DNA of 64,000 nt from Flavobacterium notoginsengisoli. Lineage in GTDB: Bacteria > Bacteroidota > Bacteroidia > Flavobacteriales > Flavobacteriaceae. The notes under the pieces are model-generated. The model was not told the origin of the DNA. It searched no databases and saw nothing but the letters and a program-made list of their open reading frames with translations. The translations under genes were made by a program, and so were the position numbers. The stretch is from contig NZ_JACHLB010000004.1 in NCBI RefSeq assembly GCF_014207905.1, forward strand, positions 248,001-312,000, given 5' to 3'. Positions 41,470 through 50,355 of this stretch are shown here, piece by piece. Within the stretch, counting starts at the first letter, position 1. Every line of letters starts with the position of its first letter.

Positions 41470-44385
41470 ATGAGAAAAAATCTACTACTTAAAGCCAAAA
41501 GGCAATTCAGGCATTTATTATCTATAGCTGTTTTATTTGTTTGTACACTCGCCCATTCGCAATATATTACCCAAAATCTTGCTCCGACAGCAGTAATACG
41601 AGAAGGTCTCGCGCTTGAACAATCTTCTGACGGGAGAATTTTTATAGCAGAAAGAGGCGGAATAGTAAAAGTATTTCAAAACAATGCTGTTTCTACCGTT
41701 TTTACAGTGACGACCGTAACAGACAATGAACAAGGCTTACTTGGACTGACTTTACATCCTAACTTTGCTACAAACGGTTATGTTTATGTCTTTTATTCCA
41801 TAAATGATGCAAACGTAATTCGTCATAGAATTGAACGAGTTAAGATTGACACTAACAATCAGGTTGTCAGTAGACAAGAAATTTTGCTTTTAGAACCAAT
41901 TGGCGGCGGATTTCATAATGGCGGCGACTTAAAATTCTTTAATGGATACCTTTATGTTACTGTTGGAGATAGTCAGCAGAATACCAATTCTCAGGATTTA
42001 GATACTTATAAAGGAAAAATTCTTCGTTTAACAGAAGATGGACAACCTGCACCAGGAAATCCATACTACGGAAGCGGTTCTGTACAAAGACAGAGCATCT
42101 GGGTATATGGTTTTAGAAATCCATGGAGATTAGTTGCCAATGAAACTGCCAACAAACTATTTGTTTTGGATGTTGGAACTTCATGGGAAGAAGTCAACGA
42201 AATCAGTAATCCAACCATTCGTAATTATGCGTGGGGACATCCACAGGGAGGTGACGGAAAACAAACTGAAACCAATTTATTTACCAATCCGATATTTACT
42301 TACGCAACCGGAAGTATTGGAAATGCTTTGACAAACGGTCTGCTTTACAACCCGACAATATCTCGTTATCCAAATCTTCAGGGAAAATTTATTATAAAAG
42401 ATTTTGTTCGAACAGAAATCAGATCATTTGACCCAAATATTGCAGATCCTGTTTCGACAGTATTTTTTAACGCTCCGCAGCAGCAAGCGTTGGGAATGAT
42501 GCTAGGAAACGATGGCTATATCTATTATTGTGCTTACGGAAATAACGGTTCCTTAATCAAATTGGATTATATCGAAACTGCTGCGCCAACAATAGTAAAT
42601 CATCCGCTTTCACAATCTATAATGGAAACAAAACCGGTAACTTTTACGGTTTCTGCAAGCGGAACTGGTTTAACTTATCAATGGCAGTTTAATAATGTAA
42701 ATATCAATGGAGCAACTGGCGTAAGCTATACCATTCCAAACGTAACAGCAGCAAATGCAGGAAATTATAGAGTTTTGGTGACCAATACAGCGGGAAATGT
42801 AACGAGTAATCAGGCTGTTTTAACAGTAACGCCATTTAGCAATGCTCCAACAGTTTCTATCATTTCTCCATTACCAACATTAAAATGGAATGCCGATGAT
42901 GTGGTTTATTTTGAAGCCACAGCAAACGATGTTGAAGACGGAGTACTTCCTGCAAGTGCTTTTTCGTGGAGCATGGATCTTTTTCACGAAGACATTCCGG
43001 GAGCAGGACATTCGCATCCAGGAGCAAGTCCGCAGGGCGTAAAATCTGGAAATTTCACAGCTTCCAATCAGGGTGAAAAAACACCAAATGTCTGGTATCG
43101 TTTTACCGTAAAAGTAACAGACAGCAATGGATTGACAGCAACAAGCTTTGTTGATATTAAACCTAATTTAGTTGATGTAACGACAACAAGTTCGCCAGTA
43201 CCTCTGAATTTAGAATTCAATCAAAAGCCAGTTACAGCGCCTTCTACTAAACAAGTTGTAGCCAATGCTGCTTTACAAACGCTAAATGCACCAACTCCTC
43301 AGTACGTAGGCAACACTCGCTACGATTTTGACCATTGGAGTCAAGGTGGAGCAGCGAATCAAACTTTTAAAGCTCCAGCTACAGGAACTATAACTTATAC
43401 AGCTTTTTACACTCCAACTGTACTTCAAAATGCACCTTATCAAGGAATAATTGCTCAAATACCAGGCGTAATCGAAGCTGAAAACTATGATATTGGTCCA
43501 GAAGCAATTTTCGATATAAACGCCGGAGGGGACACTGCATACAGACCCGGAGACCGTGTTGGAACTGAAGCCTGCAACGAGGGCGGATTTAATTTAGCAT
43601 ATGTTGTAAAAGATGAATGGCTGAAATATACTGCGAAAGTAAATACGACAGGAAATTATACTATAAACTTAAGAATTGCTACGCCGTACAATACAAGAAA
43701 ACTGCATTTAAAAGTAGATAGTGTAAATGCTACTGGAACTGTCAATATACCTAATACTGGAGGTTTTCAGAACTGGCAGACGGTTGCAATTCCAAACATT
43801 CCGCTAACACAAGGTACGCATGTGATTACTTTATACTTTGAAGAAAATGACATCAATATCAATAAAATGGAGTTTGTACTTTCTGGAAGCACCACTGCTC
43901 CTATTGCCGATTTTGAATTCAGTCCGCAAATGGGATGTTTAAATACTGCTGTAAATTTCGCATCGGTTTCTGTTGGCACTGTCGATTCTTATTCTTGGAA
44001 TTTTGGCGCTGGTGCACAACCTCAAACTGCAACCGGAATTGGTCCGCATGCTGTTATTTTTTCGACTGAAGGAACAAGAAATGTTTCTTTAACCGTAGCA
44101 AACTCAAATGGAAACAATACCAAAACGGTTGCTTTTATGGTAGAAAACTGCAATTTAGGCGTCGAAAACCCAAATGCCGAATCTAACAAAATTATCGTTT
44201 ATCCTAATCCTTCAAAAGGAATATTTCATTTGTCAAAGGAACTGGAATGGACTATTTATTCTGTCACAGGAAGTAAAATTAAAGAAGGTGCAGGAAATGT
44301 TATTTCAATCTCAGAATATCCTTCCGGAGTTTATTTTATAAAATCAAAAGGAATAAATAAATCCATGATAATCAGCAAACAATAA
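41470..44385 (+). CDS. Multidomain PQQ-type sugar dehydrogenase with Ig, CBM6, PKD and T9SS sorting domains
   Basis: A 971-residue secreted protein. Domains in order: signal peptide to about 31; six-bladed glucose/sorbosone dehydrogenase-like propeller (about 35-370, EGLALEQSSDGRIFIAERGG, HPNFATNGYVYVFY, VYGFRNPWRL); Ig-like (about 373-455); a variable region; CBM6 (about 663-805, IPGVIEAENYD and WLKYTAKV); PKD-like (about 810-895); and a type IX secretion C-terminal domain from about 909 (IIVYPNPSKGIF, YPSGVYFIKS). It is exported and attached or released at the cell surface. It probably oxidises a sugar, binding polysaccharide through CBM6. Confidence 0.9.
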   Translation: MRKNLLLKAKRQFRHLLSIAVLFVCTLAHSQYITQNLAPTAVIREGLALEQSSDGRIFIAERGGIVKVFQNNAVSTVFTVTTVTDNEQGLLGLTLHPNFATNGYVYVFYSINDANVIRHRIERVKIDTNNQVVSRQEILLLEPIGGGFHNGGDLKFFNGYLYVTVGDSQQNTNSQDLDTYKGKILRLTEDGQPAPGNPYYGSGSVQRQSIWVYGFRNPWRLVANETANKLFVLDVGTSWEEVNEISNPTIRNYAWGHPQGGDGKQTETNLFTNPIFTYATGSIGNALTNGLLYNPTISRYPNLQGKFIIKDFVRTEIRSFDPNIADPVSTVFFNAPQQQALGMMLGNDGYIYYCAYGNNGSLIKLDYIETAAPTIVNHPLSQSIMETKPVTFTVSASGTGLTYQWQFNNVNINGATGVSYTIPNVTAANAGNYRVLVTNTAGNVTSNQAVLTVTPFSNAPTVSIISPLPTLKWNADDVVYFEATANDVEDGVLPASAFSWSMDLFHEDIPGAGHSHPGASPQGVKSGNFTASNQGEKTPNVWYRFTVKVTDSNGLTATSFVDIKPNLVDVTTTSSPVPLNLEFNQKPVTAPSTKQVVANAALQTLNAPTPQYVGNTRYDFDHWSQGGAANQTFKAPATGTITYTAFYTPTVLQNAPYQGIIAQIPGVIEAENYDIGPEAIFDINAGGDTAYRPGDRVGTEACNEGGFNLAYVVKDEWLKYTAKVNTTGNYTINLRIATPYNTRKLHLKVDSVNATGTVNIPNTGGFQNWQTVAIPNIPLTQGTHVITLYFEENDININKMEFVLSGSTTAPIADFEFSPQMGCLNTAVNFASVSVGTVDSYSWNFGAGAQPQTATGIGPHAVIFSTEGTRNVSLTVANSNGNNTKTVAFMVENCNLGVENPNAESNKIIVYPNPSKGIFHLSKELEWTIYSVTGSKIKEGAGNVISISEYPSGVYFIKSKGINKSMIISKQ

Positions 44386-44475
44386 TTTCATTTATAAGAT
44401 TTTTATAGTATATTAGAGTCCCTAAAGTATAGTTGCTTTTAAAGTTTTGTATCAATTCATTTTAAAACCATAAAA

Positions 44476-46386
44476 ATGATGAAATCAAAAATACCCGAAG
44501 GACCTCTTTCCGAAAAATGGAGTACTTACAAAGCGAAAGCTAAACTGGTAAATCCGGCAAATCGAAAAAAGCTTAATATTATAGTCGTTGGTACAGGACT
44601 TGCAGGTGCTTCATGCGCTGCATCCCTCGCTGAACAAGGCTATAATATTAAGTCTTTTTGTTTTCAGGACTCTCCTAGACGAGCACATTCTGTCGCTGCG
44701 CAAGGCGGTGTAAATGCCGCAAAAAACTACAAAAATGATGGTGACAGCACGTTCCGAATGTTTTATGATACCATTAAAGGCGGTGATTTCAGATCGCGTG
44801 AAGCCAATGTATATCGTTTAGCCGAATGTTCAGCTCATCTTATCGATCATGCCGTTGCGCAAGGCGTTCCTTTTGCAAGAGAATACGCTGGTTATTTAAA
44901 CAATAGATCATTTGGAGGCGTTCAGGTTTCCCGAACTTTTTATGCAAGAGGACAAACAGGGCAACAGTTATTATTGGGAGCCTATCAAGCTCTGGAAAGA
45001 CAAGCTGCTTTAGGAAAAGTGACGCTTTATACTCGTCATGAAATGCTCGAATTAGTTGTTATTGATGGCAAAGCCAAAGGTATAATTGCACGAAATCTCG
45101 AAACAGGAAAATTAGAACGTCACACAGCCGATGCCGTTGTACTGGCTTCTGGCGGTTACGGAAAAGTATATTATTTATCCACTCTGGCAATGGGCTGTAA
45201 CAGTTCTGCCGTTTGGAGAGCACACAAAAAAGGCGCTTATATGGCTGGTGTAAGCTGGATTCAGTTTCACCCTACTTCACTCCCGCAGCATGGTGAAAAT
45301 CAGTCCAAGTTGACTTTAATGTCGGAATCACTTCGAAATGACGGACGTATCTGGGTTCCTAAAAGAGCAGATGATGACAGAAATGCCAATTCGATTCCCG
45401 AAGAAGAACGAGATTATTACTTGGAACGTCGTTATCCATCATTTGGAAATCTGGCTCCAAGAGATATTTCATCTCGTGCAGCCAAAGAAAGAATCGATGC
45501 CGGACATGGTGTTGGACCAATGAAAAATGCTATTTATTTAGATTTTTCTGATGCTATAAAAGCGCAGGGAAAAGATAAAATTGAAGCTAAATACAGTAAT
45601 CTTTTTTCCATGTATGAAAAGATTACAGGAATTAACGCCTATCAAGAACCCATGCTTATTTCGCCTTCTGCACATTTTACAATGGGCGGACTTTGGGTCG
45701 ATTATGAATTAATGACGACAATTCCAGGCTTATTTGCTTTGGGCGAAGCCAATTTTGCCGATCACGGCGCCAATCGTCTTGGTGCAAATTCACTGCTTCA
45801 AGCTTGTGTTGACGGCTATTTTATTGCGCCCTATACCATTCCAAATTACTTAGCAGGCGAATTAAATGCTACAAAATTCGATATAGATCATCCTGCTTTT
45901 GAAGAAGCTGAAAATGCTGTTCGAAGACAATTGGATCGTTTTTTACATACCAACGGAACACTTTCTGCGGATTATTTTCATAAAAAAATCGGTCGTCTTC
46001 TGTACGAAAAATGCGGACTTTCCAGAAGCAGAAAAAATCTTGAAGAAGCTATTATTGAAATCAGAGAATTGAAAGCTTCGTTTGAAAAAGATTTGAGAAT
46101 TACAGGAGATAATACTTTAAACAGTGAACTAGAAAAAGCAGGCCGAATTGCCGACTACATAGAACTAGCCGAATTAATGTGTTATGATGCCTTACAACGC
46201 GAAGAATCCTGCGGAGCACATTTCAGAGAAGAATATCAAACTCCAGACGGAGAAGCGGTGAGAAATGATGAAGATTTCTGCTATGTCTCGGCTTGGGAAT
46301 GGAAAGGACAAAACAATGTACCTGAACTTCACAAAGAACCTTTAGTCTTCGAAGCCGTAGAACTTGCCGTAAGAAGCTATAAATAA
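44476..46386 (+). CDS. sdhA: Succinate dehydrogenase/fumarate reductase flavoprotein subunit
   Basis: A 636-residue flavoprotein. [18 protein letters not shown] (40-57) is the dinucleotide fold, His71 in [11 protein letters not shown] is the covalent FAD His, and [14 protein letters not shown] carries the catalytic arginine. The long insertion with [20 protein letters not shown] is usual in the Bacteroidota, epsilonproteobacterial-like form. It catalyses succinate-fumarate interconversion. The cytochrome subunit gene sdhC, normally just upstream, is missing: the preceding gene is the sugar dehydrogenase. SdhB follows after 127 bases. Confidence 0.95.
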   Translation: MMKSKIPEGPLSEKWSTYKAKAKLVNPANRKKLNIIVVGTGLAGASCAASLAEQGYNIKSFCFQDSPRRAHSVAAQGGVNAAKNYKNDGDSTFRMFYDTIKGGDFRSREANVYRLAECSAHLIDHAVAQGVPFAREYAGYLNNRSFGGVQVSRTFYARGQTGQQLLLGAYQALERQAALGKVTLYTRHEMLELVVIDGKAKGIIARNLETGKLERHTADAVVLASGGYGKVYYLSTLAMGCNSSAVWRAHKKGAYMAGVSWIQFHPTSLPQHGENQSKLTLMSESLRNDGRIWVPKRADDDRNANSIPEEERDYYLERRYPSFGNLAPRDISSRAAKERIDAGHGVGPMKNAIYLDFSDAIKAQGKDKIEAKYSNLFSMYEKITGINAYQEPMLISPSAHFTMGGLWVDYELMTTIPGLFALGEANFADHGANRLGANSLLQACVDGYFIAPYTIPNYLAGELNATKFDIDHPAFEEAENAVRRQLDRFLHTNGTLSADYFHKKIGRLLYEKCGLSRSRKNLEEAIIEIRELKASFEKDLRITGDNTLNSELEKAGRIADYIELAELMCYDALQREESCGAHFREEYQTPDGEAVRNDEDFCYVSAWEWKGQNNVPELHKEPLVFEAVELAVRSYK

Positions 46387-46406
46387 TATAAATAATATAA
46401 ATGGTA

Positions 46407-46510
46407 AAATGTGAAATGTGAGTAGTAAAACGTGATTAAAAACTATCAACCATTAACAACTCACATTTCACATTTCACATTTCACAATTAACAATTCATA
46501 ATTAACAATT
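46407..46510. repeat. Inverted repeat plus heptad tract ahead of sdhB
   Basis: AAATGTGAAATGTGAGT (46407-46423) and ACTCACATTTCACATTT (46459-46475) are perfect complements. From 46462 seven heptads run in phase: CACATTT three times, then CACAATT, AACAATT, CATAATT and AACAATT (to 46510). The next bases are ACC and the sdhB ATG, so the tract occupies the ribosome-binding position. Confidence 0.93.
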
Positions 46511-46513
46511 ACC

Positions 46514-47260
46514 ATGAAACTTTATCTAAAAATTTGGCGGCAGTTTGACGCTTCATCAAAAGGAGAAATGACAGATTATGAAATTGATGGAGTTTCAGAA
46601 CATATGTCTTTTCTTGAGATGCTGGATCTTTTAAACGAAAATCTAATTCAGCAAGGCGAACGAGTTATCGAATTCGATCACGATTGTCGGGAAGGAATTT
46701 GCGGACAGTGCGGTGTTATGATTAACGGAAGAGCACATGGCCCTTTAAGGAATACCACAACCTGTCAGCTTCATATGCGAAGTTTTAAAGATGGTGATAC
46801 GATTTATATTGAACCTTTTCGTGCCAAAGCTTTTCCTGTTTTACGTGATTTAAAAATTAACCGAAAAGCTTTTGATACCATTATTGCATCCGGAGGTTTT
46901 ATCGGAGCTTCGACGGGACAAGCACCTGAAGCCAACAGCATTCCTATTTCTTATGAAACCGCAGAAGAAGCTTTTGATGCCGCCGCCTGTATTGGATGTG
47001 GAGCCTGCGTAGCTTCCTGCAAAAATGCCAGCGCTGCTTTGTTTGTAGGAGCCAAAATAACGCATTTGGCTTTGCTGCCACAAGGAAAAGTAGAAGCACC
47101 TAAACGTGCCCTAAACATGGTTAAACAGATGGATCTTCAAGGTTTTGGTAACTGCTCTGATACAAGAGCCTGTGAAATTGAATGCCCACAGGGGATTTCT
47201 GTACTTTCTATTGCCAAAATGAATTTGGAATATATGAAAGCTTTGACTTTTAGGAAATAA
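46514..47260 (+). CDS. sdhB: Succinate dehydrogenase/fumarate reductase iron-sulfur subunit
   Basis: A 248-residue iron-sulfur protein. The plant-type [2Fe-2S] cluster ligands are Cys58, Cys63, Cys66 and Cys84 (DCREGICGQCG and TTTCQLH). The C-terminal ferredoxin domain has CIGCGACVASC and CSDTRACEIECPQGI for the [4Fe-4S] and [3Fe-4S] clusters. It passes electrons from SdhA to quinone, via a cytochrome subunit that is not encoded nearby. The start is fixed by the protein start KLYLKIWRQ and follows a heptad tandem repeat with no Shine-Dalgarno. Confidence 0.95.
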   Translation: MKLYLKIWRQFDASSKGEMTDYEIDGVSEHMSFLEMLDLLNENLIQQGERVIEFDHDCREGICGQCGVMINGRAHGPLRNTTTCQLHMRSFKDGDTIYIEPFRAKAFPVLRDLKINRKAFDTIIASGGFIGASTGQAPEANSIPISYETAEEAFDAAACIGCGACVASCKNASAALFVGAKITHLALLPQGKVEAPKRALNMVKQMDLQGFGNCSDTRACEIECPQGISVLSIAKMNLEYMKALTFRK

Positions 47261-47279
47261 TAAATATTGGAGAGAATTT

Positions 47280-47360
47280 CTCGCAAAGACAGAGTCGCAA
47301 AGTTTTAAAAGTTTATAAGAACTTAAAAAGAAAAACTTTGCGACTCTGCGTCTTTACGAG
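47280..47360. repeat. Inverted repeat with TCGCAAAG units
   Basis: CTCGCAAAGACAGAGTCGCA begins the left arm (47280-47306), and the right arm (47332-47360) is its complement with few mismatches. It lies between convergent sdhB and the DapB-like gene, so it could also terminate both transcripts. Confidence 0.85.
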
Positions 47361-47397
47361 ATTATAATTGTGCCTTAGCGCCTTCGTGGCAAAAAAA

Positions 47398-48147
47398 CTA
47401 AACCGTAAAATAAGGCGTTAGAATATCTTCAAAATTGTATAATCCTTTTTCTTTCTCTTTAAGGTTTTCGGCAACAAAAATAACTCCGTTTCCAAATGCT
47501 TCTCTTGAAATCGATTCATGAATTAAGCGTACCGTCTGAAAAGGGAATCCGAAAATAACCTCGTGTTTCCCAACAATTCCTCCCGCTCTAACCGAATTAA
47601 TATTTTCTTTATCAATATCCAAAGCTTCGGCAATTTTTACCGCTGTTCCAGAAGTTCCTTGTTTGGTTTTGAAGTGTTCTTCGTTAACTTCAATATCCAC
47701 CCAAGGAGCAATTTTCTTTAAAAATTTAGAAGCAAACAATAAAAAATTAACTCCTAAAGTAATATTAGGTGACCAAAATACAGTTGTTTTCTTAGACAGC
47801 TTCTTCAAAAACTCCAATTCCTTGTCTTTGTAATGCGAAATAGCCGAAATTATTTTGACGTTTTTCTTTGCCGCCACTTCTCCATACGTATAAATTCCGT
47901 CACTAGAAGAAAAATCAATAATAACATCGACAGGGTGTTTTTCTAATAATTCGTCTATAGAAGTTTTTGAACTGGAATAGATTAAGCCGGGTTCGTCTGA
48001 CTGCACTCCAAAAAATTCTGGAACAGATCTGTGTTCTAAAACGGTACTTTGTCTTAAAACCCATTCTAAGCAGAATTTTTTATTTTCTAATAATATTGAA
48101 GCTACTGATTTTCCAGTTTTTCCGAATCCGATTAATCCTATTTTCAT
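47398..48147 (-). CDS. DapB-like dihydrodipicolinate reductase paralog
   Basis: A 249-residue Rossmann-fold protein with GLIGFGKTGKSV (4-15) for NAD(P)H, DFSSSDG and SPNITLGVN as in DapB. The active-site segment differs: standard DapB has HHRHK followed by VDAPSGTA, here it reads EEHFKTKQGTSGTA, losing one His and one residue in spacing, while an H-x3-K pair and the SGTA substrate loop are kept. Genuine DapB makes tetrahydrodipicolinate for lysine/cell wall; this version may be a second, less efficient or differently specific enzyme. It stands alone. Confidence 0.8.
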   Translation of the reverse strand: MKIGLIGFGKTGKSVASILLENKKFCLEWVLRQSTVLEHRSVPEFFGVQSDEPGLIYSSSKTSIDELLEKHPVDVIIDFSSSDGIYTYGEVAAKKNVKIISAISHYKDKELEFLKKLSKKTTVFWSPNITLGVNFLLFASKFLKKIAPWVDIEVNEEHFKTKQGTSGTAVKIAEALDIDKENINSVRAGGIVGKHEVIFGFPFQTVRLIHESISREAFGNGVIFVAENLKEKEKGLYNFEDILTPYFTV

Positions 48148-48505
48148 AAGCGTTTTTGTTTTTAATGAGCGGAATGCTCGTTAGAAAATTGATATTATTA
48201 AGTGGTAAATATCAATCCAAATTTTAATTTATTTTGACAGTTTTAAAACTGCTATTTAAGTAAAACTAGGAAAATTACAACAGAATTCCGAGTTAAAATT
48301 GCATTTTATAACAAAAAACTGACTTATTAATACTAATTTTTCTGTTAATTAGAATTCGCAAGTTTAAAATATTGAGAATTATTTTTCTAATTTTTTATTT
48401 TTAAAATGTTAAAAAATACCACTAAAAAAAGAATTTGATAATATACATGTAAATATATTTTTATTAGATTTATAACCTGATAGCCCCAAAAAATATCAGT
48501 AAGTA
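48148..48505. other. Intergenic region without recognisable content
   Basis: A 358-base AT-rich gap between the divergent DapB-like and DUF1810 genes. I see only a weak GAGC/GCTC stem near 48163 and no consensus -7 box, gene or long repeat. Confidence 0.5.
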
Positions 48506-48937
48506 ATGGCCTACAACAACAATGAACTGCTTCGTTTTTTAGATGCGCAGAACAAATTGTATCTGACTGCTCTGGACGAAATTAAAAATGGTAAAAAAGA
48601 ATCTCCTTGGATGTGGTTCGTATTTCCGCAAATAAAAGGAATGGGTTCCAGCGACACTTCTAAATTTTACGAAATAAAAAATGCCGACGAAGCAATTGCT
48701 TTTTTAGAACATCCAATCTTAGGAAAACATCTGGTTGAAATCACTTCTGAATTAATTAAAAAAGAAGAAACGGCAAGTACTATATTTGGAAATCAAGATA
48801 GTGAAAATCTAAAATCTTGTATGACTTTATTTGCCAGTGTTCAAAACAGCGAACCCATTTTTCAGGAAGTTTTGCATAAATATTTCGAAGGATCTTCTGA
48901 CTTTCATACTTTACAATTATTATACAGTAACCTGTAA
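48506..48937 (+). CDS. DUF1810-family protein
   Basis: A 143-residue cytosolic protein. It matches DUF1810 in key places: RFLDAQNKLYLTALDEIKNGKKESPWMWFVFPQIKGMG (9-46), the central FLEHPILGKHLVEI and the C-terminal SCMTLFASV. The family's biochemical function is not established. Length is standard. It is monocistronic, with no terminator of note behind it. Confidence 0.88.
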   Translation: MAYNNNELLRFLDAQNKLYLTALDEIKNGKKESPWMWFVFPQIKGMGSSDTSKFYEIKNADEAIAFLEHPILGKHLVEITSELIKKEETASTIFGNQDSENLKSCMTLFASVQNSEPIFQEVLHKYFEGSSDFHTLQLLYSNL

Positions 48938-48992
48938 AACGGGTATGAAATAAGGGTTTACGAATAAACTTTTCAAAAAAACAAAGTTGATT

Positions 48993-49025
48993 TTGCAGTA
49001 TTTCAAAATGAGATATCTATATTTG
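48993..49025 (+). promoter_or_regulatory. Promoter of the small His/Cys protein and ABC/TonB cluster
   Basis: TTG (48993-48995), 22 bases, TATATTTG (49018-49025). Immediately after it, CAACA-c-TGTTG forms a short palindrome (about 49026-49036) that may be an operator. Confidence 0.7.
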
Positions 49026-49075
49026 CAACACTGTTGCGTTTTTAATACCGCTAAAAAACCAGCTGTTTATTTGGA

Positions 49076-49426
49076 ATGAAAAAGAGATTTTTAGTTATCA
49101 ATTTCCTGATGTCTATTATAGTATTGTCTGCAATGCTATTTCAGACTATACATTCCTATGAACATGTTTTTAAACAGCTTACAGAAAAACATTGTGAGCA
49201 TCATACCAGTGCCAATCAAAAGGAAATAACACACAGTCATGAAGTAGATACAAAATGTCCTATTTGTCATTTTGCATTTAGCACTTTTTTACCAAATTCT
49301 TTTGATTTTGTAATTTTTCAAAAAATACAAACCGAGACAAGAGCTGTATTTATTTATGCTAAATCGGTTTCAACTTTCTTCAAAGGCAGTCTATTTGCTT
49401 TACGAGCACCTCCTGCTCTATTTTAG
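49076..49426 (+). CDS. Small His/Cys-rich membrane-anchored or exported protein
   Basis: A 116-residue protein with one N-terminal hydrophobic segment (FLVINFLMSIIVLSAMLF). The middle is rich in possible metal ligands: HSYEH, KHCEHH, HSHEVDTKCPICHF (about 30-75). The CPIC motif and length recall DUF2946-type proteins, which often occur beside TonB-dependent metal receptors. Here it precedes the ABC ATPase by 226 bases, with a promoter in front of it. A metal-binding or sensory role in the periplasm is inferred only. Confidence 0.6.
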   Translation: MKKRFLVINFLMSIIVLSAMLFQTIHSYEHVFKQLTEKHCEHHTSANQKEITHSHEVDTKCPICHFAFSTFLPNSFDFVIFQKIQTETRAVFIYAKSVSTFFKGSLFALRAPPALF

Positions 49427-49652
49427 TTTACTTTTATTTATCACATTCTTTGCTTCACAGCGAAAAGATATCTTTTGTTTTATAAAACTATAAATCAATC
49501 ATTTTTCTTTTCTGTTTTGATAATGCATTCGCAGATAAATTGCTGTAAACTTTCATAATTCATTTCATTTAAATCATTCATGGCAACTTGTAAAAGTTTG
49601 CCTAGAATTGACTTTGTCATTCGTAAAATCAAAATCCAAATAAAAGAGAACT

Positions 49653-50348
49653 ATGCTTACAGCTGAAAATCTGACCATGAAATATGGTGATAATATTGCT
49701 TTAAACGCTTTAAACTTAACTATTAAAGAAGGCGAAATATTTGCGCTTCTAGGTCAAAACGGTGCAGGAAAAACAACCACAATCAACCTGTTTCTAGGTT
49801 TTATTGAACCAACAGAAGGAACTTTAACCATTAACGATATACCTGTTACTTTAAATGCAAAAACAACAAAAGAATTTGTTGCTTACATTCCAGAAACAGT
49901 AATGCTTTACCCAAACTTAACTGGATTAGAAAACCTTCAATTTTTCTCTTCTTTGGCCGGTTTCAAATATTCAAAAGGAGAATTAATTTACTTTTTAAAT
50001 AAAGCAGGATTACAAGCCAAAGCACATGACCAGAATCTTGGAGGATATTCTAAAGGAATGCGTCAAAAGGTAGGAATTGCAATTGCAGTTGCTAAAAAAG
50101 CAAAAGTCCTTTTGCTAGACGAACCAACAAGCGGATTAGATCCTAAAGCTTCTAATGAATTTTCCCAGATTCTAAAAGAACTCTCTGCAGATGGAACTGC
50201 AATTTTAATGGCTACTCACGATATTTTTAGAGCTCGCGAAGTTGCCACTCATATTGGCATTATGAAACAAGGAAACTTGGTTACCGTGATTGAAGCAGAG
50301 AAAATTACTGCCAATGAACTAGAAAATTTGTATTTAAAAACAGTGTAA
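49653..50348 (+). CDS. ABC transporter ATP-binding protein
   Basis: A 231-residue ATPase: Walker A GQNGAGKTT (about 37-45), a signature LGGYSKGMRQK that lacks the canonical LSGG, Walker B VLLLDEPTSGLDP and the H-loop ATHD. It resembles ATPases of ABC-2 type exporters (NosF/CcmA/Nod group). Downstream are a TonB receptor and two permeases of the same exporter class on the same strand with gaps of 7, 5 and 1 bases, so it powers those permeases. It is the first gene of a tight four-gene run. Confidence 0.93.
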   Translation: MLTAENLTMKYGDNIALNALNLTIKEGEIFALLGQNGAGKTTTINLFLGFIEPTEGTLTINDIPVTLNAKTTKEFVAYIPETVMLYPNLTGLENLQFFSSLAGFKYSKGELIYFLNKAGLQAKAHDQNLGGYSKGMRQKVGIAIAVAKKAKVLLLDEPTSGLDPKASNEFSQILKELSADGTAILMATHDIFRAREVATHIGIMKQGNLVTVIEAEKITANELENLYLKTV

Positions 50349-50355
50349 TCTAAAA

